64,000 bases of DNA from Talinum fruticosum (GCA_021018815.1 JAITYX010000133.1:729057-793056), one strand, 5' to 3'. Shown: positions 36,401 to 48,123, numbered from the stretch's first letter. Notes: generated from the letters alone by a model not told the origin. Translations and numbers: made by a program.

Positions 36401-37130
36401 ATTTAATTGCTTGCGGAGTTATTTCGTTGATGGTGAATTGTTAAATGTCATAATGTATTTTGGGAAGAACGAACTCATGTTTGGTGGTTTAAATTATGTA
36501 TATATTTTGATGTACGAGACTTTAATTGTAAGTATTTGGGTAAATTGAAAAGATTATCATATGTCTTGTTGTAAGGTTAGCCTAATCTCTCGAGGAGGGA
36601 CGCCAGTAACGCCCTAACATGACAAGTGTTTTCTACTGCCTTGTTATATTAGATTTATTCAATAAGTGTGATTTATATAGCGATTATATTGGGGCGTTAC
36701 GGATATAATGTTGACAGGAAGAGTACATCAGGAGCTTGCCAATTCTTGGACATTCATTGATCTCTTGGCACTCAAAGAAGTACAAATCAGTCACCTTATC
36801 AACGATTGAGGCTGAGTACATAGCAGCGAGGAGCTTACTCGTGCTAAGTTGTCTGTGGATTAAGAAACATTTGAAAGATCTAGGACTGAGCTTCTCAGTA
36901 ATACCTATCAAATGCAATAATCAAAGTGCTATCAAGCATAACCAAGAACCCAATTCAGCTATCTAAAATGAAGCACATTGAGGTCGGGTATCATTTTTTG
37001 AGAGACCACTCTAAAAAGGTGATGTTGAGTTAGAGTTTATTCCTACTAAACTTCAATTGGTTGATATTTTCAAGTAAACCTTTTTGTGAAGATTAGTTTT
37101 TCTTTATAAGAAATGAGCTTTGAATGTTAA
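33500..37130 (+). pseudogene. Reverse transcriptase end and RNase H of the first 3' copia copy, split
   Basis: Before the solo LTR: FSVCLCSRFQDNPKES, KRIFRYLGGTQSLGLWYSKD. After it, from 36702: GYNVDRKSTSGACQ, then LISWHSKKYKSVTLSTIEAE (YIAARS, with the catalytic Glu-Asp type residues), WIKKHLKDLG, IPIKCNNQSAIKHN, and a RYHFLRDHSKK block. The 76-codon open piece at 36736-36966 ends in a frameshift. Close to the copy at 42780-43490. Confidence 0.85.
33695..36701 (+). mobile_element. Solo LTR of a Tekay/Del-like gypsy element (3.0 kb)
   Basis: It starts TGTAACACCCC and ends TTGGGGCGTTAC plus g instead of a. It is bounded by the perfect 5-bp target duplication gatat (33690-33694 and 36702-36706). 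Like the chromovirus LTR it has a GC- and CT-rich block (34010-34365) about 0.3 kb in, and a gcgcgcgctca motif in the 3' third. No internal region is present, so it is a product of LTR-LTR recombination. Open frames of up to 117 codons in the GC-rich block are compositional. Confidence 0.88.
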
Positions 37131-37660
37131 ATGCTTAATTTTGTGATTTATTATGTGTTTATTCTGTTTAAGCATGTTTTTTTAGAGAAATCTGATTGAC
37201 TCGTAAGTTATAAGTTGAAAATGCATGAAACCGAGCCCTAATTATTTGTTATCTCGAGTTGTTTTTGAGCACTTAGACAGACTAACCGAGTCGAAATCAG
37301 TTGAAATAAACTATACATTCAAATATCTCGAGGTCATTTTCTAATTAATAGAGAATCTTGGATGAAGTTTTTATAAACTCTTTTCTCTCTTTCCCACATG
37401 TTCTGATTGCAAAAATAATTGTTCAAAAATGCTCGACTCATCAAATTCGCTGGAATGTAGCCATTGGAAAAGTAGTCGTTTGATCGCTTCTAGAGCTCAA
37501 ATTTGTTTTTATTTCTTTTATAAATACCACTCATTTTCATTTATTCCACACTTGCTTTCTCACTCTCAAACTCTCTCATCCATTCAAACTTCATTCTAAG
37601 CTCACTAAGAACTTAGCTCTCTCACTCAAACTTTTACTCTTTTACTCTTTCATACTCGGG

Positions 37661-37662
<2 letters not shown>

Positions 37663-37690
<28 letters not shown>
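37663..37690. repeat. CT dinucleotide run
   Basis: A ctctct tract just upstream of the start of the extra ORF; a shorter one lies at about 43738-43756 in the second copy. Confidence 0.9.
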
Positions 37691-37692
<2 letters not shown>

Positions 37693-37766
37693 TTTATTTC
37701 ATTTCCTTCAAATTCTACTTCTACTCCTTTCATTCTTTCTATCTTCATTCCTTTCTAAAAGCCAAA

Positions 37767-39160
37767 ATGACTAAGAGAACTTCCGAGGTTGAGGCTACTT
37801 CAACAACCAAGAAAAAGCCCCGAACCTCCTCTCGACTCATCCTTCTACTTCTAAGCTTGAGGCTCCTCGTAAACAAAAGTTAGTTCTTCCCTCAAATTGG
37901 AAGAATCAAAAAGTCCTTCTGTCACTCAACATAACTATCTCAATAACAAATTTTTCTTAACCATGAAAATTTCTTAGGTTCACAAACTCCAAAACCGAGT
38001 TTTTGCTCTTCTCTACTTTTGTGACTATGTCTACCCATACTTAGTCATCAAATTCGATCAGAATCTCTCCTATTCATATTAAATTCTCATCTCCTCAATT
38101 CAGGGCAAGAAGATTGTCATCAATCTAGCTCTTCTTCATAGGCTTTTCAACATTGAAAATCTATTTCTTGATTGCAACACTCATAAATTCTCTAATGTTG
38201 CTGATAATATTTATACTAAATACGCCGAGTCAAACCTATAGTTCGCAAAAACTTTTCCATCACATAGTTTAAGTCCGAGTTGAGACTTCCCTGTTTCTTC
38301 ATCGTGAGAACTATGTTCTCATTCTATCCTTCCAAAGAGAACCCAAACAACAAGGTTCTCAATGTCATCTATGACATCATAGAGGGCTATGATGTTGATC
38401 TCTTTCCGTTTATAATTGAGCAAATCGCTTCGTCCCTCTAGACACTAAAAACCTTCCTCTTCCCTTCGCAGCGACTACTCTTTCAAGTTTTTCTCACTTC
38501 GAGCTAGACTTTCCTGAGCTAAAATTCTTTGCTCCTACCATTTATATCGGTAAAGAGGAGTTGTGGGATCTAGGCTACCAGGAAACCTCACCTAGAATCT
38601 GGACTCATTCTTTTGAAATCATCCCCAGCCACCTCATCCTTCTCCATCTCCTCTTCTTTTGACCCCTGAACCATCTCAGCGAAGGCCTTTTGCTAAAAGT
38701 TTTAAGCAATTAGCTTCTCTCTTCACCTCTCTCGGCTAAAGAGTTCCGAGATACTCTAGCCATCTTCCATCACTTCATCTCCTTGCTCATTCGGATGTAA
38801 GCCACTCGCTCAACAGCAGATTGATCGATTAAGACTCGATTAATGAGCTCAATGAGATGATACAAGGGGAGGAAGTTTCCTTACCGCAAGCTCAATCGGT
38901 GCCAAGACAAGAGGAAGCCCAAGCGTAAGAAGAATCGAAGGAAGAGTCCTCCATAAAAGAAGAAGGTGAAACGGAAGATTCATCTCGAAGAATCTTTAGA
39001 TGAGGTAGGAATCTCCAAAAATCAACCTCCACCCCTACTTCCACAGCCTATTCAACCTGTTCAAGATGAGGGCTCGGAAATTCAAGAAGAAGCATAACCT
39101 CAAATAGTTCATCGCAGAGGAATTTAGACTTCAAAGCGGACGTCTTCTTCTCAACCCTCT
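37767..39160 (+). pseudogene. Extra ORF of the first 3' copia copy
   Basis: It starts MTKRTSEVEATSTTKKKPRT and then shifts. Recognisable later blocks match the other copies: a NKFFLTMKIS block, FYPSKENPN, EGYDVDLFPFIIEQIA, and near 38840 INELNEMIQGEEVS followed by a Glu-rich tail. These correspond to blocks in 16980-18664 (EGYEVDLFPSIIERMA). Several frameshifts and stops. Function unknown; it sits in the SIRE envelope-like slot. Confidence 0.68.
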
Positions 39161-39574
39161 CAAGATCCTCCATCTAAAATTTTATTTTTCTTTTTTCCAA
39201 CATTTTTTTCTTTTTCTCCATGCATTTTTTATGAAAAGCGTCGGGGAGAAGAATCTAAGTTGTTTTTTTTTTTTTTTTTTGAGAACTTAGGGAAAGTTCA
39301 CTAGTTTAGGGGAGTAGCTTTAATTTTTTTTCGTGTATCATTTCTCGCTATTGATGAAATTATTTTTTTCTACTCGATACATTTCTATATTATTTTCTCC
39401 GATACTCGGTGTTTTCTTCTAATATAGTTCTTTCTAAGTCTCATAATTATGTGCTTCCTACATTCAATTCATTTTGATACTTAGAATTATAAATATTTTT
39501 GAGTATTTGTCATATAAATATTAACTTTTTGTTCTCGTTACTCAAGAATACTTTTGATATGAATGTCTTTCATC

Positions 39575-39588
39575 AAAAAGTGGGAGAT
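39575..39588 (+). promoter_or_regulatory. Polypurine tract of the first 3' copia copy
   Basis: aaaaagtgggagat immediately before the LTR start tgaagactc; same form as in the complete copia on the minus strand. Confidence 0.82.
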
Positions 39589-41008
39589 TGAAGACTCAGG
39601 TATGAAGTAACCCCTTAATTAGTTTTGATTTAAAGTCATTCATCTAAACTTAGGATTAAACAAGATGGATTCTAAAATAAACTTCACAAGATGATGACTA
39701 AAATATGACTCGACCTAAGACTTTAGACCTGAAACATTATCTCTTAAAAGTCTAAGGACTCGGTTCTACTCGAAAAGTAGAAATTGGCCCGATCAATAAA
39801 ACTCAACACTAACCGAGTTACTCAGTTATGGAAACTTACCAACTCAGTATAGCTCCGACTAAAAGTATGCCTAAATAATTTTATAATTTTAACTCATCTT
39901 TTTAACTGACTTACTTCATGAATTGAATTAGAACTACTAGTGTTAATTTTATTTTGGTCGATTTATTAAGTTAAATTTAATTACTTTGGCAAACATTGAA
40001 ATATGTCTAATTAACTCTTTGAAACTATTTTGGTCGAGTCTATTCTTTGAGTTAAGCTAAATATGGAATTTGATCATATTGAATATTGGACTTGAAAATT
40101 TTCATTTTAATAAATTAAGAAATTTTAGTCGTTAAATGATTTATTTAAACTAATCCTTATCTAACCTTGGACCAAAGTATTTATATACTTTGAGTACTAT
40201 TTTAATTTTTTTGGAGGTTTATTAAAGCTAAATAATCCCATCTTAAAGAAAAAACAACGACTTCTTTACCATTCAACGACTATAGACAGAAAAGACCAAA
40301 AATCACGGACGGACTAAGATTAGGTAATCGGACTCGTTTGTTGCTATTTTTGTAACTTCTAGTTTCTAAGTCTAACAACTATTTCTACCTTGTTTTTTAG
40401 ATACCACATCTAATCTCCAAGTGGTCCTAAAACCGAATCCTCAAAATATCCGTTGCAACGCGTAGCCGACCCAGTGCTTCCGAGCCTAAAACACAACGAC
40501 TCTCGCTTGCTCGCTTATAAATTGAAGCCTTTATTCAAGACTTACAAGATTACTATAACCAAGAACTCAAGTACTCTTATTCTCTTTTCTAGCTTACAAC
40601 GAACTCACAACTCTACGAGTTGTAAACTCTTGTCAAGAAAAGTCTTATAATTTCTCTTCTTCCTTCAAACACTTTTCTTAGTTATCCCTTGACCGAGTTG
40701 TAAAGGTTACCTCAACTAGAATTGTCTAAGCGAGAAATTTGGGTAGGCAGTTTATTGTATTTGAGGATTCAAATTGGGGATTTGATTTAGTGTGTGGATT
40801 AGCACTGTCTGTGGTTTTCTACCCTAGGAGGGTTTCCACGTAAAAGTACTTGTCTCCTTCAATTCTTCCTTTCCGAGTCACTCTACACTTAGTTGTTGTT
40901 TCGAGTTCATTCTCTTTTCAAAAAGCTTCAACTTTTCGCAAGTTTCTTTCATCACCATATTCTCGCCCCCATCTCCCCGAGGATGATTAGACTTTCTAAT
41001 TAAACTTG
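39589..41008 (+). repeat. Copia LTR between the two copies
   Basis: It starts TGAAGACTC after the polypurine tract. Near its end ggatgattagactttctaat matches the end of the partial LTR at 45747. It should end cttca but breaks off at taaactt, where integrase sequence begins. Its 3' third includes ggtttccacgtaaaa, as in the other LTRs. Confidence 0.8.
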
Positions 41009-41990
41009 TTGAGGTAAATTATATGTGCTTGTAATTATTGATGATTCTTCAAGGTTTGTATGGGTACGTTTTCCGAAGAATAAGAAGGAAACGTTCAAGG
41101 AGTTTGCCGGAGTATGTAGACAAATTTAAGTGGAATCGGGGACTCGGATTGTAAGAGTCGAACCGACCATCGAAGGAAGCTTAACTATTCTAAGTTCGTC
41201 GATTTCTGCGACAAATCTGGGATCATCCACAACTTCTTAGCACCAAAAACCCCTAACAAAATGGAGTGGTGAAAAGAAATAATTGAACTCTTGAAGAAAT
41301 TGGCAGGACAATTATGATTATAAATTATCTACTCTACTACTTCTAAGCCGAGGCGATCAACACCGCAAATTCTACACCGAACGGATGCCTTTTCACCCAA
41401 TCCCGAAGAAATCACTCTACGAGCTTTACAAAGGGAAGAAAACTAACATTTCCTTCATCAAACTTTTCGGATGTAAGTTCTTTGTATAGAACAATGGTAA
41501 GGATAACTTAATCAAATTTGATGCAAGGTCAAATGAAGGTATATGTCTTGGCTATTCAATTCATAGTGAAGTTTATCGTGTTTTCAATAGAAAGACTAAT
41601 AAAGTGGAAGAAAGTATCCACGTCATCTTTAATGAGATTGATAATGGCACGATAAGTGAGTCTACCTTCTCATACGTCATAATAATAAGGATGATGATGA
41701 TTTAGTTGAAGTCGAGATCAAAATGTTTGAAAACAAAAGAACCGAGGAACCAACCGACCTATTTTTCGAGTCGGCTAAGACTACAAAAGCTCAAGAAGGG
41801 ATTGAGACTCAACAAACTAAAGAAGCAAACATTCAAGACTTAAACCTGGTGAATCAAAGGTCATGTAAAGCTTTCAAGTATATTTGTAGTCATCCTCCCG
41901 AGAACATCATCTCGGATATAACTCAGTGTGCAAAGTCGTTTTTCTTTGCAAAATCTTTGTGCATTTTCTTTATTCATCTCAATGATTTAA
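41009..41990 (+). pseudogene. Integrase of the second 3' copia copy
   Basis: It starts GKLYVLVIIDDS and RFVWVRFPKNKKETFKEFAG, the integrase core after the first catalytic Asp. Later blocks: TRIVRVEPTIEGS (degenerate form of the second Asp region), then about 41450-41640 FGCKFFV and EGICLGYSIHSEVYRVFNRK. An open piece at 41723-41995 lies in the variable region before reverse transcriptase. Numerous shifts. Confidence 0.78.
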
Positions 41991-41999
41991 CTTAAGAAT

Positions 42000-42770
42000 G
42001 TAATAGAATCCTTACTTGAACATGCATGGGTAGAAGCTATGTAAGAAACACTATCCCAATTTGAGAGAAACCAAGTTTGGACCTTGGCCAATCGACCAAA
42101 TAACCACCCAGTTATAGAAACCAAATGGGATTTCAAGAAGAAATTGGACGAAGAGGGTTTGATAGTCGGAAATAAGGGCATACTATTTTCCTAAGGTTAC
42201 AATCGAAAAGAGGGAATTGATTGTGGGGAAACCTTTGCACCAGTTGCTAATATTGAAGCTATTAGAATCCTAATTGGATTTACATCTAGCATGAACGTAA
42301 AGCTTTATCAAATTAATATCAAGTATGCATTTCCTAATGTTTATATTCAACAAAAATTTTATGTTGAGTTACCCCTAGATTTAAAAATTCTTATTTTCCA
42401 AATCATGTCTCTAAATTACAAAAATATTTTTATGGTTTGAAATAAGCTCCTAGAGCTTGGTATGAAAGATTGAGTAGGGTTCAAAATGGATTTTAAAAAG
42501 GTTTGAGTGACAAAACTTTTAGAAAAACCAAAGGGAAAGATTGTCTTATCATTCAAATCTATGTTGATGATTTTGGTACTATTAATGAATTTTTTTACCA
42601 AGAATTTTCGCAGCTTAATGAGGCGAGAATTTTAAATGAGCATGATGAGAGAACTAAATTACTTCATTGGACTACAAATCAAACAAGAGATGGATGGAAT
42701 TTATGTTCATCAATCCAAGTATGTGAAGGAGTTACTAAAGAAATACAAGCTTTAAGATGCTAAACTGGGA
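42000..42770 (+). pseudogene. Reverse transcriptase of the second 3' copia copy
   Basis: Blocks in shifting frames: LSQFERNQVWTLANRPNN, a NRKEGIDCGETFAPVANIEA block, PRFKNSYFPNHVSKLQKYFY, YGLK and APRAWYERLSR, then IIQIYVDDFGTINEFFYQEF with the catalytic YVDD intact. This matches the copy in the complete copia closely. Stops and shifts prevent function. Confidence 0.85.
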
Positions 42771-43490
42771 GCAACTCCTATGGGAAGGAGCACAAAACTA
42801 GACTTAAACGAAAAGGGTAAGTCAATAGATTATAAAATCTATAGAGATATGATTGGATCTTCACTTTACTTAACCTCAAGTAGGCCAGCTATTGTATTTA
42901 GTGTTTGTGTTTGTGCAATATTTAAAGTTAATCCAAAAGAGCCTTATCTCACCGCAATGAAGAGAATTTTTAGATATCTTGGAGGCACTCAGTCACCGGG
43001 TCTCTAGTATTCCAAAGACTCGGTTCCGACCCTCGGTGGCTCGGATGCCGACTATGCTGGATATAAGGTTAATAGGAAGACTACATCTAGACCATGCCGA
43101 TTTTTGGACATTCATTAATCTCCCGGCACTCAAAGAAGCGGAATTCGATCGCATTATCAATAACCGAGGCTGAGTACAAAGTAGTAGGAGCTTGTTGTAC
43201 TTAATTATTGTGGATCAAGCAACATTCCAAAGATCTAGGACTCGATCTTCTCAATAATACCTATCAAATGTGACAATCAAAGTGCAATAAACATAACCAA
43301 GAACCCAGTTCAAGCACTCAAAACAAAACACATTGAAATCAAGTATCATTTTCTAAGAGCCCACTCTAAAAAGGTGATATTGAGTTAGAATTTTTTCCTA
43401 TTAAGCTTCAATTAGATGATATTTTCATTAAACCCTTAGGTGAAGATCAATTTTGCTTTATTAGAAATAAGCTTTGTATGATAAATGCTT
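42771..43490 (+). pseudogene. RNase H of the second 3' copia copy
   Basis: An open piece of 75 codons reads GRSTKLDLNEKGKSIDYKIY, RDMIGSSLYLTSSRPAIVFS and MKRIFRYLGGTQS. After a stop: SDADYAGYKVNRKTT, then degenerate LISWHSKK and AEY blocks, IPIKCDNQSAINITKNPVQ, HIEIKYHFLRAHSKK and LGEDQFCFIRNKLCMINA. The C terminus is better preserved than in the first copy. Confidence 0.87.
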
Positions 43491-44135
43491 GATTATATGC
43501 TTGATTATGTAATACATTATGTGTTTAGGTTGATTAAGCATGTTTTCGTTGAGAGAAATCGAAAGACTGGAAGTTTAGTTGAAAATTCATGAAAATTGAG
43601 CACTAGTCATTTGTTATCCGAGTTGTTTCTAATCACTCGGGCGACTAACCGAGTTAGATTTAGTTAAAATTAAATGGACATTCAAATACTTGAGGTCATC
43701 TCTAATTAACGGAGAATCTTAGATAAAATTTCTACAAACTCTCTCTCTCTCTCTCTTCCCACATGTTTCGAGTAGCAAAACTAGTCTGTTGGGAAACACT
43801 CGACTCATCAAGGCACTTGAAAGTAGCCGTTGGAAAACTTGTCGTTGGACTCGCTATGGAACTCGCTTGTGATTTTCTCACTGTTAAGAGTATTTCTTTT
43901 ATAAATAATTCTCATTTTCACGTATTTCACACTTTTCCCTCTCATTCTCGAACACTCTCAATCAACTCGGATACCACTAGAAGCTAACTTAAAATTTGTC
44001 CTACTTCACTCGGCTTCCCCAAGCTTCATTCTTTCGGACTTAGGTTCTCATTTTCTCTCTTTCTCAGTCTTTATTTCACTCCTTTTCACTTCTACTTCTA
44101 CTCTTTTTCACTCTTTTTATTTCTCAAAGTCACAC

Positions 44136-45440
44136 ATGACTAAGAGAAATCCAGAGGTCGACGTAGCTTAACTACCAAAAAAGCCTAGAACCTCTTCTCG
44201 GCTTATCACTTTCGTTTCTAAGCCCGAGGCCCCTCAAAAAGGTCTCATAAACTAAAGTTAGATCTTCCCTCAACTGGAAGAATCCAAATCTCCTTCGGTC
44301 ATCCACCACTATTGTCTAGACGACAAATTCTTTTTGACAACAAAAATTTTATGGGTTCATGAATTCCACAAAACAAAATTTATTGATTTTCTTTGTTTCG
44401 TTACTACATCTACCTAGACTTAGTCATTGAGTTCTATTAAATTTTGACTTCTTCCGACTCTATTTTAATTTCATCTCGTTCAAGGGAAGAAGATTGTAAT
44501 CAATCTTGCCATTCTCCACGGACTCTTCAACTTTGAAAGTTTATTTCTTGACTCGCAACCCCCAAAAATTTTCTATCGTTCCGCATCGACTTCTATGCTA
44601 AATATGCATGAATCAAACCCAAAGTTCACAAGAAATTTTCTGTCACTCAGTTGAAATTTGAACCCAAGCTTTTATGTTTCTTTCCGATAGGGACAATATT
44701 CTCCTTTTACCCTTCTAAGGAGAATCCCAACAAAAAAGTCAGCTACGACATCATGGAGGGATATGATGTTCTTATCTTTCTCTTCATCGTTGACCAATTT
44801 CCTTTGGTCCCTCTAGACACAAAGAATCTGCCTCTCCCTTAACAGCTTCACTCTCTTAAGTTTTTGCTCATTTCAAACTCGAGCTCCCTGAACTACAACT
44901 TTTCACCCCTTCCGTTTCTATTGGCAAGGAATATTTGATAGGTCTAAGATACCAAGAAACATCACGTGGGATCTAGACTCACTCTTCCGAGATTGTTTAA
45001 CCACCTCCTCCTTCTCCATCTCCTCTCCTTCTAACTCTTGGACCATATGAGCCTAGACCTTAAGCTCGGACTTTTGAGCAATTAGCTTCTTACTTCTCAA
45101 CCCCGGAAAAAGAGTTCAAAGAAACTCTTGATGCCATCAACACTTTGTCCCCCTCTTTGATCCGGATGTAAGCCACGACTCGAAGTAGATTGATTAGAGT
45201 AAAACTCTAATTAATGAGCTCAAGGAAATGTTACAAGGAGAAAAAGTTTCTTTTGAGCAACCTCCACCCGATCCAAGGCCGGTAGAAGCAAAGGAAGCAA
45301 AAGTATATGAGGAAGAGTCCTCGAAGAAGAAGAAATGATTTGGCCGATGAATCTTCGAAGAGGTAGGGACATCTCAACAAAGCAACCACCTTAGCTCTCA
45401 CCACAGCCAATCTAGCTTGTTCGAGCTGTGGGCTCACAAG
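44136..45440 (+). pseudogene. Extra ORF of the second 3' copia copy
   Basis: It starts MTKRNPEVD, then shifts. A 63-codon open piece (44651-44842) reads MKFEPKLLCFFPIGTIFSFY, PSKENPNKKVSYDIMEGYDV, PLDTKNLPLP; the PSKENPN and EGYDV blocks are shared with both other copies. Towards 45215 a NELKEMLQGEKVS-like block and Glu-rich tail follow. Frameshifted; function unknown. Confidence 0.68.
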
Positions 45441-45469
45441 TTAGAGAAGAAGAACCGGTGAAGGGAGCA

Positions 45470-45747
45470 ATTCGAGTAGTCGGTTACTCTTTATTTGTGG
45501 ATTCAAATAGTGGAATTTTGACATTGTGCTTAGATAAGCACATTCCGTGGTTTTCTTCCCCAGGAAGATTTCCACGTAAAAATATTATCTTTCTCACTTC
45601 TTTACTTGTGAGTCACTTTAGAATTAGTTTATGTTTTCCGAGTTCAATCTTAGTTTTAAGAACTTCATTTTTTTCCCCAAGTTTCTTTCGTCACCCTATT
45701 CACCCCTTACCCCTCTAGGATGATTAGACTCTCTAATTAAACCTTCA
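45470..45747 (+). repeat. Partial copia LTR (3' end only)
   Basis: It shares tttgtggattcaaat, gtggttttctt, tttccacgtaaaa and a final ggatgattagactctctaat with the LTR at 39589. It ends in ccttca, the proper LTR terminus. Confidence 0.82.
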
Positions 45748-46320
45748 TATGTCACCAAACTATCTCTCCATATGGCGCATAGTGAAAATTTCACAGCTTA
45801 TGAATATTTGTACTATCCTCGATAACATGTTTTGATGTAAGTTGTTTTCCAACCCTTAACTTCTGCTCCTTTTGGATGGCCATTTCGAACTAGATATTTA
45901 AGAAGCAATCTTTCTACATATGGTAGTAATAATGTTTATTAGTTCTAAATACACCTAATCTATACCATGTATAATAGTAATTTTTTCAAATTGGCCAAAT
46001 ACTATAACGAGATTTATTATAAGACCTTAATGCAATCTTAACCATAAAAATAATGTTGCATTAAATATGGGTTGTTGATGTAAATAATTAAATCAAATAA
46101 AATAAAATTTATCAAAAGCAAAAAAACAAATTTTCTTTTATTAGTGGACTCTATCTAGACAACTATTTTTAATCTCATGTGTCTATCTCTCTCTTCGTCA
46201 CAATCTGGTTTATCCCCTTAGCGACTACACGAAAACCAAACTATAACTTATCTTATTATTTTAGAGATTGTGTTTTATTGGGTGTTAAATAAGGTTAACG
46301 CTCATACTTATAACATTTAA
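45748..46320. other. Non-coding AT-rich stretch
   Basis: No open frame with recognisable content, no tandem repeat, no RNA gene seen. Confidence 0.5.
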
Positions 46321-46990
46321 GAAAATAATTTATATTATTTTCATCCAATACCCCAAAGTATGTATTATTTTCATCCGAAAATCCTTTTTTAGATTCTTCG
46401 TTTAGTCTTTAGAAATTTAGAATGATTAAATGATGAAAGTGTATTTAGCTCTAATGATTTTTATGTATTAGGTTCTGATAAATTTGATGTGTTATGAAAG
46501 TATTTTCTTCATGAGGGGATAACAAATAGAAGTAGGCAGTAGAAGGTGAAATCATTCAATAATATAAAGTAATCAAGGAAAAGGAAGTCATCAAGTTTTA
46601 ATATTGAGTAGTTTTATTTGATATTTTGGTATTTATCTTTTAAAATTATAGTTATTACTTTTGTTTGACATTTTATATTTAATATCAAGTATATTAAATT
46701 TTGATAGTATCTTTTACAACTATAGATACTTTTGTTTTCAATACATTATTATGTGTGAAGTTGCTATTTTATCATTGTAGTCATTTTCAATTATTAACCA
46801 AACTCAATAATATATGTAATTGTAACACATTTATTGCAATAATTTTTTAAGGTGTACATTGTACAATATCACTCCATGATTCAATAATTTCTTAAGGTGT
46901 ATATTGTACAATATCGATTCATGCATAGTACTAGTCCGGACTAGTTTTATATAAAAATAAAGTATGTTTGCGAGATACATACCGAGTATT
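46321..46990. repeat. Dispersed repeat, copy 1
   Basis: The part from about 46400 on matches 61750-62010 in the same orientation: shared strings include gctctaatgatttttatgt, gataaatttgatg, attcaataatttcttaa and attgtacaatat. Inside it attgtacaatatc with attcaataatttctt is repeated in tandem (about 46840-46920). Its left end holds a minus-strand copy of a ggatgaaaataata motif also found at 63432-63490. Confidence 0.7.
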
Positions 46991-47225
46991 GCATTAGTAT
47001 CACGATATCTTGTACTAGCTTAACATGTAACGTAAAATTGACTATGACTTCCACCATCTTATTTTAAAGCTAAATACAACAACAAATAAATGTTCACCGA
47101 GGAGCATTGGGAAGAAAACCCGTGGTGCGTTTTTACTCGAACAACTATTACTAATGTACATGAATAAACTTATTCAATATAATGAACAAATGATCAACAT
47201 CATGATACACAATGAGCTAAACACA

Positions 47226-47607
47226 TATAATATAGGGTTTTGGATTAAAATAAATTGTATTTTGGGGGTTGTTTATGTACCAAACTATAAAGTTAACTTA
47301 TCATTCATCATACTTTCGGGGTGATTTTTTAAAACCACCACCGATTTAGGGGGTAACTCGGTTGTTTTATGACATGTGAAGTTCAAAGGGAAATTGTTGT
47401 GCTACTCCCCACTAAATCAGTTATCCTTCCCTTTTCTTAGCTTCATGTCATAAAAAAATCGAGTTGTTACCCTCTAAATTGGTGGTAGTTTAGAAAAAAA
47501 AATCACCCCAAATGTGCGGTGCATGATCAATTAATTTTATAGTTTGATATACAAACGTCCAGTACCCCCAAAGTATGGTTTATTTTAATACAAAAACCCA
47601 ATATTAG
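47226..47607. mobile_element. Fold-back MITE with long imperfect inverted repeats
   Basis: The left arm starts gggttttggattaaaataaa and the right arm, reverse-complemented, starts gggtttttgtattaaaataa. The two arms remain alignable for about 160 bases each (shared ctttggggg, caaactataaa, ttggggtgattttt, taactcg, tttatgacatg), with a short centre. The outer bases taatat/atatta are also symmetric, so the target duplication is uncertain. Coding capacity is nil. Confidence 0.8.
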
Positions 47608-48123
47608 CAGAGTAGATAGGTGAAAAAGTATGATTGAGTGCGGAAGAACCTACTTGCTAGATCCGTCGCATTCAAGTTAAGCAAGTTTGTTCTTTTGGTA
47701 TGAAGCTTGACAATTTCATAAAAACTTTTATATCTAAAATATGCTTTGTTCTCTTGGAGGACAGAAGTCTACAAATTCAAATAATATAAAATAAATTAAA
47801 GAGTGAGTACTTTTTTCATGAAGATTTGACAAAGAAATGATAATATACTATTAAGTATGACTTACATATACATTTGTGGTTAAAAAATCATTTTGGATGA
47901 TTTGGTTGTCTTGATAACTAACCCTTGTTCATAATTAGGCCACACATTCACAATTATAACCTCTAAATAGTCGTCCGTAGTAGTCATTGTTTACGATTAT
48001 TTGTCTATTTATCTAAAAACTAAGTGCTTTGTCACGAGAATTAAACTCATAGCTCGCACATTGATAAGTAAAAATATAATAAATCTTCATTTTATATATA
48101 TATATATATAGTAAATTGTGGAT
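47608..48123. other. Non-coding stretch
   Basis: A short TA run at about 48092-48110; nothing else recognisable. If the Ulp1-type gene upstream continued, its catalytic exons would be expected here, but I cannot read them. Confidence 0.45.

Larger units (their letters stand above)
33500..41008 (+). mobile_element. SIRE-like copia, 3' part, first of two head-to-tail copies
   Basis: It starts inside the reverse transcriptase-RNase H connection and continues through RNase H (split by a solo LTR), the extra ORF, a polypurine tract and a 1.42-kb LTR. Everything upstream (5' LTR, gag, protease, integrase, most reverse transcriptase) is missing. At 41008 the LTR is joined directly to integrase of a second copy. 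Family resemblance to 15074-25994 is clear in RNase H, extra ORF and polypurine tract. Confidence 0.82.
41009..45747 (+). mobile_element. SIRE-like copia, second head-to-tail copy, 5'- and 3'-deleted
   Basis: It begins inside the integrase core, without 5' LTR, primer-binding site, gag or protease of its own, and runs through reverse transcriptase, RNase H and extra ORF. It ends with only the last 280 bp of an LTR. The junction at about 45470 joins the extra ORF tail directly to mid-LTR, skipping the polypurine tract. Confidence 0.82.

Noticed and set aside
33500..45747. One complete copia element with LTRs at 39589 and 45470
   Set aside because: The upstream LTR is followed directly by mid-integrase and preceded by its own RNase H, extra ORF and polypurine tract, so it is the 3' LTR of the first copy.
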